Assembly (NCBI GenBank): GCA_002118135.1
Contig: BDIU01000433.1
Coordinates: 1-31,640 of the forward strand
Source: Trebouxia sp. TZW2008
Taxonomy: Eukaryota; Chlorophyta; Trebouxiophyceae; Trebouxiales; Trebouxiaceae
Length of the DNA stretch: 31,640 nucleotides
Direction: 5' to 3'
The position numbers and the translations under genes were made by a program. Positions 11,701-20,737 of the stretch are shown here, one piece after another. The stretch's first letter is position 1; every line of letters begins with the position of its first letter. Under the pieces are notes generated by a model. The model was not told the DNA's origin. It saw only the letters and a list, made by a program, of their open reading frames with translations, and ran no database searches.

Positions 11701-13510
11701 GAGGGTATCAGCCTGCCCTTCAGGGTTTTGCCCATCATCAACGAGATGGGCCGCACCCGCCTTGAGGTAAGATTAGGGAATTATAGCTCCTGTTCAGCGT
11801 TCTGAGCATGGACCATGACCTCACATATACATGATGCCACACATGCTTTCAAACTCTGCTGCCAGGAGGGTCTCAGGCTGCTTTTAGGTTTTTGCTCATC
11901 GTGCGTGGAATAGGTCGCACCCACCTTGAGGTGAGACCAGCAAAGTTGCAGCCCTTAGGGGCTGTGCATGACTCATGCTCATGAAGCTGCTCATACCGTC
12001 ACAACTTGCTGCCAAGAGGGTATCAGCCTACCCTTCACGGTTCTGCCCAGCATCAATGAGATGGGTTGCACCCGCTTTGAGGCAAGCACACCAGACATGC
12101 TGTCCCTTTCTGAGACTTTTGTGTACAAAATGTAACTTTAGCTGCACTGACCGTGAGGTAGCAGCTGCTGTTTTGGGTTGATGCAACCAGGCAGCTGCGC
12201 CACGCACGGTCAGTGCAATATGCAGCAAGTGATTGTGCAACATGATCCAGAATGAGATACTGCAGCTGTGCATGGCGATGCAAGCTGCAAACAATATTCT
12301 GCACAGAAACACATGTTGGAGTTGTGCATGGTTGATCATGACTTTGCAAAGCTGGTAATTGCTTGCAAGATTGATCTTCTGCCCCTCTGCTGGTGCAGGT
12401 GAATGTGAAGGCCAAGAGCGCCTTCAACAACAAGCTGTTTGCCCTGAATGTGGTCATCAGCATACCAGTGCCAGACAACACAGCCAAGGCTGATATTCAG
12501 ACCACACAAGGTGAAGATAGTTGCTTGCTGAAGTCATTCTGCACATCTTTGTGACAATTATGTCTCTGTGACACTTGTTGTTAATTGCATTGTGATCTTG
12601 CCGAGACTGATGTGCATGCAATCCCATACAGTTTCAAGCATTGGTTTTGGACAAAAGTCACTGCCCTGCCATTGTTGCTGAAGTGTCAGCGTCTAGCTTC
12701 TTTCCCGACAAGTCTGCCATTTTGCTACACATCACAGTTTCAGGGTTGCATTAGCTTCAGATGTGCCGCTTGTGAGTGAAAGCACCGGCTATGTATACAG
12801 CAACAATTTCAATAAATTGTCAAGCTGTTACATGTGCTGGCACGAGCGCTTGGTGTATCTTAGCTTTCAGCATTGTTGCACTACTGTTGTGTATACTACA
12901 ATGATCTCATGCTCCCATTGATCCATTCTCCCATTTTGTGATCAACCTTGTGCTTTGCACAGGCAAAGCCAAGTATGATGCCAAGAAGCACGCACTAGTG
13001 TGGAAGATCAAGCGCTTCACAGGGCAGACTGAAAGCGCCTTGGTTGCATCAGTGGAGCTGATTGCAACCACCAGGGAAAAGAAGGCTTGGGCCAAGCCGC
13101 CTATTGGAATGTCATTCCAGGTCAGCTTCCTTTCCGCGACAAACCTTGTAGCATGACAATGGTATTACTTGCGCAGCTGTTGACTCTTTCACACAATCGG
13201 CATAGCAGCATGTGGTACCTACGTCTCAGTATATACGTCACAATGTTTATCAGTACATCGCCTCTGAACATATGTGGGTCCAAAGGAACAAGGATCAGCC
13301 ATAGCATCAGCTTGATTGCTTTGCTTTGGCTTGCACAAATCTAGATTTTGGCAGTAGCTTTTATATAAGGAACTGTTGCTGCAGGTGCCAATGTTTAGTG
13401 CCTCTGGATTGAGGGTTCAGTATCTTAAGGTATGGGAGAAGAGCAATTACAAGGTCGACAAGTGGGTCAGAAAGGTGTGCAAGTCTGGCGACTACAGCGT
13501 ACGTGTCTGA
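8704..13510 (+). CDS. AP2M: AP-2 clathrin adaptor complex, medium (mu) subunit
   Basis: Ten exons: 8704-8786, 8963-9155, 9319-9435, 9688-9792, 10078-10155, 10935-11057, 11593-11766, 12399-12510, 12963-13120 and 13385-13510. All splice sites are GT..AG and the phases fit, giving 1269 nt (422 aa; the family is usually 430-440). The start is ATG in a strong context (CACCATGG). The N-terminal longin-like domain covers about residues 1-140 (YRDDVERNLATAFRTHII, GSCSFMYMRHNDVYILAVT, then FVLIYELLDEILDFGYPQ). The mu-homology domain runs from about 165 to 422 (VTGAVGWRKDNLRYKKNEVF, VLRCDVNGKIVMK, FLSGMPDVKLGLNDKL). Thr164, just before QVTGAVGW, aligns with the Thr that AAK1 phosphorylates in animal mu2. 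The C-terminus (KWVRKVCKSGDYSVRV) is AP-2-like rather than AP-1-like. The protein selects Tyr-based cargo at the plasma membrane during clathrin endocytosis (family knowledge). Introns 3, 6 and 7 contain internal tandem duplications. Confidence 0.96.
9591..9690 (+). repeat. 55-bp tandem duplication at the 3' end of AP2M intron 3
   Basis: Two adjacent units (9591-9636 and 9646-9690) share GCTTGC(A/T)CAGCAT, then ACTG, then CTGCTGYCAATGTG. The second unit ends with the functional acceptor TGCTAG before exon 4. The first has TGATTG at the matching position, so it has no AG acceptor. This fits the junction-duplication pattern seen elsewhere in the window. Confidence 0.7.
11252..11385 (+). repeat. 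78-bp-period direct repeat in AP2M intron 6
   Basis: Units start at 11252 and 11330. Both read CCGAGATGCCAGAT, then a one-base difference, then CCTTGTAGCTCTG and CAACTTGTGACTT. They are more than 90 percent alike over about 55 bp, so this duplication is younger than most others here. It corresponds to no exon of the gene. Confidence 0.85.
11857..11930 (+). repeat. Echo 1 of AP2M exon 7 (decayed)
   Basis: This copies the last ~74 nt of exon 7 and its donor. CTGCCAGGAGGGT is retained, as are GGTCGCACCCACCTTGAG and a GT donor (GTGAGA). A one-base deletion in the middle shifts the frame and gives a TAG stop, so it cannot replace the true exon. Confidence 0.88.
12007..12081 (+). repeat. Echo 2 of AP2M exon 7 (open frame, GC donor)
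   Basis: A second copy of the exon 7 end that keeps an open frame (GISLPFTVLPSINEMGCTRF, then E). The donor reads GAG/GCAAGC, which resembles the consensus of minor GC-AG introns. An AG at 12017-12018 would bound a 63-nt, phase 0-0 block at 12019-12081. Inclusion would add 21 residues repeating part of the mu-homology domain. The sequence before that AG is a poor polypyrimidine tract, so routine use is doubtful. Confidence 0.8.
12144..12216. repeat. Inverted repeat (hairpin) in AP2M intron 7
   Basis: GCACTGACCGTG at 12144-12155 is the exact reverse complement of CACGGTCAGTGC at 12205-12216, with 49 bp between them. A second, self-complementary GCAGCTGC lies on both inner sides. The RNA could fold into a stem-loop. 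No flanking target duplication is evident, so a MITE origin is not shown. Confidence 0.75.
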
Positions 13511-14170
13511 GAAAGGAAGCAATCACGGAAAGCTGAAGCAGTGCTGCCTAGCCAGACTGGCAGTGCACAAAATTAACAGCGCTGCAAAACTGTGCTGTGA
13601 CGATTTGCCTGCTTGAAATGAATGCAAAGTCTTGAAGCAGCACACTCATTTTGACCAGAGGCTTTTGCAAGCAGTGTGCATGTGTGCACAAGCCCAAGTT
13701 GACACAGCCTGCAACAGCGCTGTGCCAAACACCTTACTGCGCTAAAACGCTGTATGCTATGTATGAAAAATTGTGCAATCTTGATGTTGGGCAAGCCACA
13801 CGCCCAGCTGTTTTACATGTCATGAATAAGGACTTATGGTCAGGCAAGACGCACCGGCCCATTGGCAATGAAACATAGCGGGGCTGGCGGTACTGTCTTG
13901 TTGAATGAGTAGGCACGCTTGACAGTGCATGAAGGCAGCACCACAGCAGCAATCATTGCAGGAGGCATTATGCTTCCTGTTGAAGCATACTGGTGGCGCA
14001 AAAGAGTGGATTGTAACATGTTGTGAACCCAAGACCCTTTGACTTGACATCAATGCCATGGGCAGTTCGTGATGTTCAATCCAACCCTGAGAGCTATCGG
14101 TCATGCTATGACACTGTCACAGCAAATTTGGGTTGATCAGACTGTTTGTGCTTGTCTACAGCTCATAAGT
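13511..14170. other. Interval between AP2M and the F-box array
   Basis: It should contain the AP2M 3' untranslated region. TGTAA, the polyadenylation element used by many green algae, occurs near 14013 but is too short to be conclusive. No exon, RNA gene or repeat was recognised. Confidence 0.5.
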
Positions 14171-14443
14171 CACACTACCAGAGTCTGGCAACCGGAACAG
14201 CTGTTTTAATACAGAGATGTGCGCCATGCCATCAAGCAGCAGCAACCTGTGTAACAGCTGTAGAGGTGGCATAGCAGCTGTTGACATGAAGCCATGATGC
14301 CCAACTTGCTACAAGGCTTTGTTGCAGCAAGTGGCAATGATGTGTCTAGATGACTGTGAAGTGCATCTTGCCGTTCATGAAAGACCAAAAAGTTACAGGC
14401 TGCTAATTTGAAATCTTGCATCAGTGGTCCATCACAAAAATCC

Positions 14444-15471
14444 TCACCAGCCCAGCTTTTCAGCAGCTTGAACTCCATCCTTTGCTTTTGTGTGAGCTTT
14501 CAAACCCGTGAAGTCAAACATACGGATGCCTCCACAAAAATTGCATCTTAAATGCTTTTGTGGGAAGTGTGCTGGCTCCTTTGGTCCATTGCCGCTACCT
14601 GACTTGGGTGATGAATGTGGAGCATGTAGTATTGGTGAGGCTTCAGGTAATCTGACCTTCTTAGCTGCAGCATCTTGCAAGTTTGCATCTACTTCTGGTG
14701 ATAGTTCTGGCAGCATTGCATCGAAAGCCTTGCGCTTGAGGGGGAGTGCCACTTGGACATTTCCATTGCATTGTAAGTTTTGCTGTGGGCGGCTGCTTGG
14801 TCAGGTTGTATTGAGCTTTCCAGGCATGATAATTTCAGTGATTCTGGTTGCTGGGGCCTCTTTGTCCGTATGCTTGCCTCATGTTGAGCTTGTTGTTCAA
14901 GCTTTTGACGTGTGTACTCGTCAAAGCCTATCACGCCATATTTGTTTTGCAGAATTGGCAGAAGATGAGGTTTCCAGCAGCTATCGAACTTGATATTGCC
15001 ACAACGAGGCCTGCACACCCCGACTGTTTGGCGGGGGAGATGCCGATACTCCTCCGGGTCTAGCGCATATTGCATCCAGATGCAGCACTCTGGCACGGAG
15101 TGCTTCACAAGGCAGCGCTTGCAGCAGCGGATGCTGAATTGCCAGTACACTGTTGTGACAGCCTTGGCGCTTTTAGCCTTGCACAACATGCACCCAGAGA
15201 AGCCAGCTAGGCGCAGTAGATCTCGAGGCTTCAGCTCAGGCAGCGCTGGACCAGCTCTGTGAGCCTCAGCTGTGGCTGCCTTTCGCTTGTGCTTTGCTGC
15301 TGACCAGGCTTTTTGCCACATATTGTCCATTGAAGGCTTTGAAAGCTGCTTTGCAAACCATCTGTCCACACAGGCGAGGTTGAGCAGAGATTGAAGCGAC
15401 TCGCTGCAGACTGCAGGAAGTGCCTGCAATATTTTCAATATTGGCTCCGGCAGGTCTTGAAAAGTGGTCAT
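14444..15471 (-). pseudogene. F-box/zinc-finger protein, copy A, frameshifted
   Basis: It starts at the ATG at 15471 (MTTFQDLPEPILKIL). The F-box-like helix region covers residues 1-50. A Cys-rich middle follows (GCMLCKAK..., then RCCKRCLVKHS), and then the shared CWKPHLLPILQNKYG block. The frame ends at a stop at 14689. The homologous C-terminus continues one frame over to a stop at 14444: PLKRKAFD..., AAKKVRL, then the zinc-finger-like LRCNFCGGIRMFDF. The switch lies near 14750-14770 in a C-rich run (CTCCCCCTC), and no plausible intron bridges it. The finger is also damaged, because its last expected His is Asp (HTKAKDG). It could be a real pseudogene, or a one-base sequencing error in the homopolymer. 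Confidence 0.78.
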
Positions 15472-15872
15472 GCTGCTGGCTGTTGAGACCCGCTTCGTGT
15501 CGAGACAAATTGCGCGAAGACCTCAGACGCACTGCAAAAGCAAAGCAAGATTATAGAAACAGCAATGTTGAGTCAGCTGACAGTCTCGCGGTCTGGCATA
15601 TCTGCGAGATTATTGCAGCACTCCCAAGCCGCTCACTGGCACGTTTAGCTTACCCGGTTAAACAAGCTTTGAATGCAGCTATGCAGCACATGGTCCAATT
15701 GCCTGTGTGGTATTGCAGTTATTAACCATGATCAGTTAATTGCACCTGGGACGCATGGCAGTAAACAGGCATAATAGTCAGCAACGAGGCAATGTGTTGC
15801 TTTGCTTGGACCACATAACGATGTTTGCAAGTTGCTGGTTCTTGCTTAGCATGACCAACCTATCACAAATCC

Positions 15873-16938
15873 TCTTCAGCCCAGCGTTTGAGCAGCTTCA
15901 GGTTCGTGCTTGGCTTTGCGCTATCTATCAAACCCCTGAACTTGAACAGACTGCTGAATCTACGGAACTTGCATCTTGTATCATAGCATATGGTATGCTA
16001 GCAATAGACAGCGTTTTCATCACAATATTTCTCAGATGGGGGGATCGCTTGCTGGTGGGTTTTGTCTTTTGCTGCTGCTGCCAGACTCTGACAACACTGG
16101 TGGCCGTGGTGCATTCAGCCTAGCTCTCTTAGCTGCACTACTTTGCAGGCCCAGATCTATCTCTTGCAGAATTATTGGCAAGATAGGATCAAAGGTCTTG
16201 CGCTTGAGAGGCCTTGGTCGACTGCAATTTTTGATGTAAGTGTCACTGTAGGTGGCGGCTTGGGTGAGATCTATAGAGCTTTCCAGGCACCACATTTTGA
16301 GTGATCTACATTGCTGATCCTTTTTACCCCTTTTGCTTGCTCCTTGTTGGGCTTGTTGTTCATGCTCTTGGCGTGTGTACTCTTCACAGCTTTGCGAACC
16401 ATACTTGTTTTGCAAGATTGGTAGTAGATGAGGCTTCCAATAGGATTGAAATGAGAAGGCGCCAGCACATGGCTTGTACATTTCAACTTTTCGGCTTGGA
16501 AGGTGCTGATATTCCTCAGGCTCTAGTGCATACTCCCGCTTGATGCGAAGCTCTGCCATGGAGTGCTTGATGAGGCAGGTTTTGCAGCAGCGGATGCTGA
16601 ACTCCCAGTACACTTTATGAATCCTCTTGTCGCTGTTAGCCTCACATAACATGCACCCAGTGAAACCAGCTAGGCGAAGGAGATCTCGAGGCTTGATCTC
16701 AGACAGGGCTGGACCGGCTTTCTGTGCTTCAACTTCAGCTGCTGGTCGGTTCTGCTTTGCTGCTAACCATGCTTCATGCCAAATGCTGTTCAACGAAGGC
16801 TTTGAAAGCTGTATTGCAAACCTAGCTGTCCACACAAGCGAGGTTCAGAAGAGATTGAAGTGCTCTGTTGCAGACTGCTGGCAATGATTGCAGTATCTGT
16901 TCCATGATAGGCTCCGGCAGGTCTTGAAAAGTAGCCAT
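15873..16938 (-). pseudogene. F-box/zinc-finger protein, copy B, frameshifted in F-box and finger lost
   Basis: The ATG at 16938 opens MATFQDLPEPIMEQIL... through LLNLACVDS, then a one-base insertion gives a stop (GACAGCTAGG against GACAGATGG in copy A). The frame resumes as ARFAIQLSKPSLNSIW and runs to a stop at 16032, including the Cys-rich block (RCCKTCLIKHS) and a basic linker (PLKRKTFD, AAKRARL). Downstream DNA to about 15873 still aligns with the zinc-finger end of the other copies, but the CxxC pair is gone and stops intervene. Two independent lesions make a functional product unlikely. Confidence 0.82.
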
Positions 16939-17049
16939 GCTGCTGGCTGATGAGGTCCGCTCTGTGCCGATGATCTAGCCCCACAGACTGCAAAGGCATA
17001 GCAGAATTTAGGAAACAGCAATCTTTTTCGACATATTTGCGCTGCGCCG

Positions 17050-17420
17050 TGTCCGCGAGATTTCCGCAGCAATTGGTTTTGAGTCAGGCGCGTTTAAGTT
17101 ACCTGGGGAAGTAGGTTTCAGATCAGCATTTGCCTTTCATATATAGTGGAGAGAAAGTGAAGACCCCTGAGGCCTGCAGCTTGCCGCGCCTGCTGTTTCT
17201 GCTGCTCGCGCATACTTAGACATCTCCCAGCACAAGGTCCAAGGCACGCATGGAAGAGACCTGCTGAGGTTTGTACAATTTGAAAGTTCACTGCTCCAGT
17301 GTTCTGCCCCTTCTTCTTCGTCGCCTCTGTGGACATGAACAAGAAACCATGACACTTGTTTGAGACTCGAAAGTCTCTTTGACATGAAAGTACCTGTGAC
17401 AACACTCACACCTAAGCTGA
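17050..17420 (-). repeat. Upstream block of F-box unit B, related to 18690-19015
   Basis: It shares with 18690-19015 the motifs GCCTGCAGCTTGCCG, TTGAAAGTT and CTTCTTCTTCGTCGCC, and AA(G/A)CCATGACAC. On the minus strand both read CHGF(L/S)F, then ATKKK-QN. This could be a 5' exon or leader of the F-box transcripts, or remnants of a separate small gene. The reading frames downstream of ATKKK do not agree well between the two, so no protein is called. Confidence 0.55.
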
Positions 17421-17750
17421 TGCATATGCTGCACAGTTTCGCACAGGACATAGAGTTTACAACAGTTGTTGCGTTGTTTTGAGCAACACAGCCAGAGTCT
17501 GGTAATTATAAAGGATATCCAGCAGCAGCAGCCTATGTAGCAGCATGTGTGGCACAGCAGCTTTGATGGGACCATCATGCACAGGCTGCTGCAAGGCTAC
17601 GAGGCCGTAGACAGAGACAAAATCAATATCCACCAATGTACAATTTTGACACTCAAAAGCAAAACAGCGTATGTTGTATGATCTTGAAACACATGACTAT
17701 TTGCAAGCTGCTGATTTCCACCTGTCATGGACGCTGCATCACCACAGGCC

Positions 17751-18578
17751 CTACCAGCCCAGCTTTTCAGCAGCTTGAGCTCCATGTTTTGCTATTGTGT
17801 GTTCCTTCAAATCTCTGAAGTCAACCATGCAGATGCCTCCACAGACATCACATCTCAAATGCTTTCCAAAATTCGAGAAGTGCGCTGGCTGGTGCGTATC
17901 AGCACGGGTGGGGTCTGTGGACATTCCCAAGCACCATGGTTCAAGGAGTTCTGCTTGCTGACCCCTCTCAATCCTGTGACCTGTATCGTGTTGAGCTTGT
18001 TCTTCAAACTTCTGGGGTGTGTACTCCTCAAAGCTTTGCACACCATGCTTGTTTTGTAAAATTGGCAGGAGATGAGGTTTCCAACAGCTAATGTGTTTTG
18101 CAGAGTTCCTGTGCCGCGGATGGGGTTTGTACAATCTGATTTTCTGGCTAGGGAGGTGCTGATACTCCTCTGGCTCTACCGCATACTGCAGCTTGATGCA
18201 AGTTTCTGGCAACGAGCGCTTCACAAGGCAGTATTTGCAGCAACGGGTTTTGAACTCCCACCACACTTTGCTCTCAGCATCAGAGCCGCATATCATGCAC
18301 CCAGTGAAACCTAGGCGCAGCAGATCTCGAGGCTTCAACTCAGACAGGGCTGCACCAGCTTTCTGTGCTGCAACATAAGCTGCTGGTCGTTTGTGCTTTG
18401 CTGCTGACCATCCTTTATGCCACATGCTGTTCGACAAAGGTTTTGAAAGCTGTTCTGCAAACCATCTGCTCACACAGGCTAAGTTGAGAAGGGTATGAAG
18501 CGAGTCATGGCAGACTGCTGGCAGTAACTGCAATATCATTGCCATCATGTGCTCCGGCAAGTCTTGAAATGTGGTCAT
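17751..18578 (-). CDS. F-box-like protein with C-terminal C2H2-type finger, copy C (intact)
   Basis: A single open frame of 275 aa. The start at 18578 is chosen because all three copies align from M(T/A)TFQDLPE, although the frame is open for 42 more codons upstream. The F-box-like region is at about residues 3-50 (LPEHMMAMILQLLPA, then LLNLACVSRWFAEQL). A Cys-rich, probably zinc-binding segment follows (GCMICGSD..., then RCCKYCLVKRS), and then EPEEYQHLP and CWKPHLLPILQNKHG. The C-terminal finger is C243-x2-C246-x13-H260-x4-H265, which has all four ligands and so is better preserved than in copies A and B. Copy C lacks the ~60-aa basic linker found in A and B. F-box proteins normally recruit substrates to SCF ubiquitin ligases; this is family inference and no substrate can be named. 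Confidence 0.8.
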   Translation of the reverse strand: MTTFQDLPEHMMAMILQLLPAVCHDSLHTLLNLACVSRWFAEQLSKPLSNSMWHKGWSAAKHKRPAAYVAAQKAGAALSELKPRDLLRLGFTGCMICGSDAESKVWWEFKTRCCKYCLVKRSLPETCIKLQYAVEPEEYQHLPSQKIRLYKPHPRHRNSAKHISCWKPHLLPILQNKHGVQSFEEYTPQKFEEQAQHDTGHRIERGQQAELLEPWCLGMSTDPTRADTHQPAHFSNFGKHLRCDVCGGICMVDFRDLKEHTIAKHGAQAAEKLGW

Positions 18579-18689
18579 GTAGTTGGCTGCGAGGACCCGC
18601 TTTGTGTCGATATGTCTTACGCCAAAATCGCAGACGCACTGCAAAAGCATAGCGAAATATGTGAAAGAAGTACGACTCAAACGGACTGT

Positions 18690-19015
18690 TCCGCGCTTGA
18701 TCATCTTCGCAAGCTCATGGTAGCAGTTCGGACGCGCGCAACGGGGTGTTTAGCTGACCTAGGGGAGTTTTTGTCTCTCAAGTACAGTGGCGACAATATG
18801 CAGGCCTGCAGCTTGCCGTATTTGCTGCCGATGCTGGTTTCTTGCAGCTCCTCTTGCACAAGGTTCATGTTAACCTCAGCACTCGGACACAGAGAGCAGC
18901 GCAAAGGCTTTGCGCAGGGTAAACATTTTGAAAGTTGACTTCCAGGTTGACTTCTGTTTTGTCGCTTCTTCTTCGTCGCCCTTGCGGGTACGAACGAGAA
19001 GCCATGACACACAAT
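18690..19015 (-). repeat. Upstream block of F-box unit C
   Basis: Partner of the block at 17050-17420. It ends about 100 bp before the divergent gene at 19117, so it may also act as part of that gene's promoter. An open frame of 103 codons (18701-19012) is present, but its similarity to the unit B version is confined mainly to the first ~20 residues. Confidence 0.5.
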
Positions 19016-19116
19016 TTTGTGTAAAACTGCGGTTTCGGTTCAAGGTCTACATTCATCTCATCATTTGCGAGTAGTGTTGCCAAGAAAACAGCAGTGTAGG
19101 CTGAGATACTACAGCG

Positions 19117-19545
19117 ATGAAAGCCATGAGCAACTTGATCCTTCGGACCGTCAACGTTGGACCCATCAGAAGCAGATCGTACCCCATCAGACCTGCGTAT
19201 GGTAGCCGCAACCTGCAGGCGATGTCTGGCAAGGTCTTTGGATTCGGATCGCACAACGCAGACAATGACCCGCAAAAGCTAGAACGTGAAAAGCAGAAGA
19301 ACTTGCAAGGTGACCCCGCCAAAGGCAAGGAGCAGGAAAATCACCATCTGCCCGGCGCAAAAGGATGGAATGAGGAGCTAGCATCAGACTCAGAAGCATC
19401 AGTCAAAGCTGACAAGCACGCACCCGACACCGTAGAGGAGATGCAGCATCTGTCAGTCAAGCACTTGCACGGGCAGGTGGATGAAGAACCAGCAACCGCC
19501 GAGAAGGACCCCCTAAAACAGGGCAAGGCAAACCCAGTCAAGTAA
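19117..19545 (+). CDS. Small hydrophilic protein, probably organelle-targeted, unknown function
   Basis: A single-exon frame of 142 aa with two possible starts (M1 and M4). The first ~35 residues are rich in Arg and Ser without acidic residues (LILRTVNVGPIRSRSYPIRP), as in mitochondrial presequences. The rest is highly charged and has no membrane segment. The central motif GAKGWNEELASDSEASVKAD resembles a conserved block I associate with small uncharacterised eukaryotic proteins (GW-E-LAS-SEA-VKAD); this is from memory and the function is unknown. It is divergent from F-box copy C and convergent with the TTL gene. Confidence 0.75.
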   Translation: MKAMSNLILRTVNVGPIRSRSYPIRPAYGSRNLQAMSGKVFGFGSHNADNDPQKLEREKQKNLQGDPAKGKEQENHHLPGAKGWNEELASDSEASVKADKHAPDTVEEMQHLSVKHLHGQVDEEPATAEKDPLKQGKANPVK

Positions 19546-20737
19546 AGCAAGTAAGCAAATCAAGCTGTTTGATGCTGCCGGCATTTGTGCATATGATGCA
19601 GCTGTATCAGATATGCCAAGGCATGCAAGCTGTACCTCAACCTGCAGTTTCAGCTTTTGTACAATGCATTCCCATCATGAGTGTCAAGTCAACGAACTGA
19701 ATAATTTGCTGGTGGTGCAGGTAGTGTGTTTAGCACATGGAGTGAATAGATACTTTGGTCACTAGCAGCAGAAGAAGGCATCTGAACGCAAAGATTCCCT
19801 GAATACAGCCTGTATTTGCGCTCATGCCATCTGCTCCCTGGTGTTTTAGGCAGATTGGCAGTCGTCTGCTCAATGCAGCAAGCGTATAATCAGCTGCAAG
19901 CAAGCATCTATAGCAACAAACTGTTGCTGGTACCTGGGAATTGCCGGCTTTATGAATGCATAAGCAAAACAGCTTTACTCTGTCACGTTGGTGCTAGCAT
20001 AGTATCACAACCATTTGTAACATTGGCAGGGTCTAGCTTGTTTCATTGTCCGTGTCTCCTCTGATTATGCAATGTTGCGTGGAGTTGCAAGCCTGATCAA
20101 ATCATGTTTCTTTGTGCAAAATATACACAGCGTCTTTGGCTTACAACAATCTGCATGTAACCTTGCTTGCTGGGAATGGATGCAAGCTTTGCTGAGCAAC
20201 AGGCTGCACAAAATAGCCGGCGACTTGGCAGTGTGCCTGTCTGATGACAAGGCACCTGATATCGTTCTTTCGACCCCATGCTGAGTTGCTCATATGCAAA
20301 GCTCAGTCTTGACTTGATGAGGCAAGCGAGAAGTTAATGCAACCTGAAAATGTCTCTGGGCAGGTGATTGCGCACACCCTGACTGCCAGCCTCGTGTCAA
20401 TAAGATCATCGGACATAAAAAGGGTTGCAACAAGTCTTGATCAAGATTGAGGCTTTTGCCAGCCCATAAAATACATGCCCAAATGATAGGCCAAGACACC
20501 GTCTGTGCATCAGCATACCATTTCGGCAACAATCAGGGAGTCCAACATCAGGCATACGAACTACTTTTGTTGAGCGTCAAGCCTTAGAGCTATAGCATGG
20601 CGAAGCATGTCACAACACCCTAGCAACATATTGCCTGAACCCTGCATCGCTGAATCCCCATGGCACCATCCTGTTTACTGATACCCCTTGCCATATCTAG
20701 CTGGCAACTTGTCTTGAAGACACATGACAGCCAAACA
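19546..20737. other. Convergent 3' intergenic region
   Basis: Between the stop of the 19117 gene (+) and the stop of the TTL-family gene (-). It should hold both 3' untranslated regions. No exon, RNA gene or repeat of note was seen, and the several 60-80 codon frames look random. Confidence 0.55.

Larger units (their letters stand above)
14170..19015 (-). repeat. Tandem triplication of a ~1.5-kb F-box gene unit
   Basis: Three head-to-tail units lie at about 14170-15665 (A), 15810-17420 (B) and 17480-19015 (C). Each has, in minus-strand order, an upstream segment with a GTTTA(A/G)(C/G)T(T/G)ACC-like block, the F-box reading frame starting M(T/A)TFQDLPE, and a related 3' flank. Units B and C share a further upstream block (17050-17420 and 18690-19015) that is missing or truncated in A. 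Protein divergence of roughly half the positions suggests an old duplication. Confidence 0.85.

Noticed and set aside
18579..18704. 42-codon N-terminal extension of F-box copy C
   Set aside because: The other two copies begin their similarity at M(T/A)TFQDLPE, and the extension has no counterpart in them.
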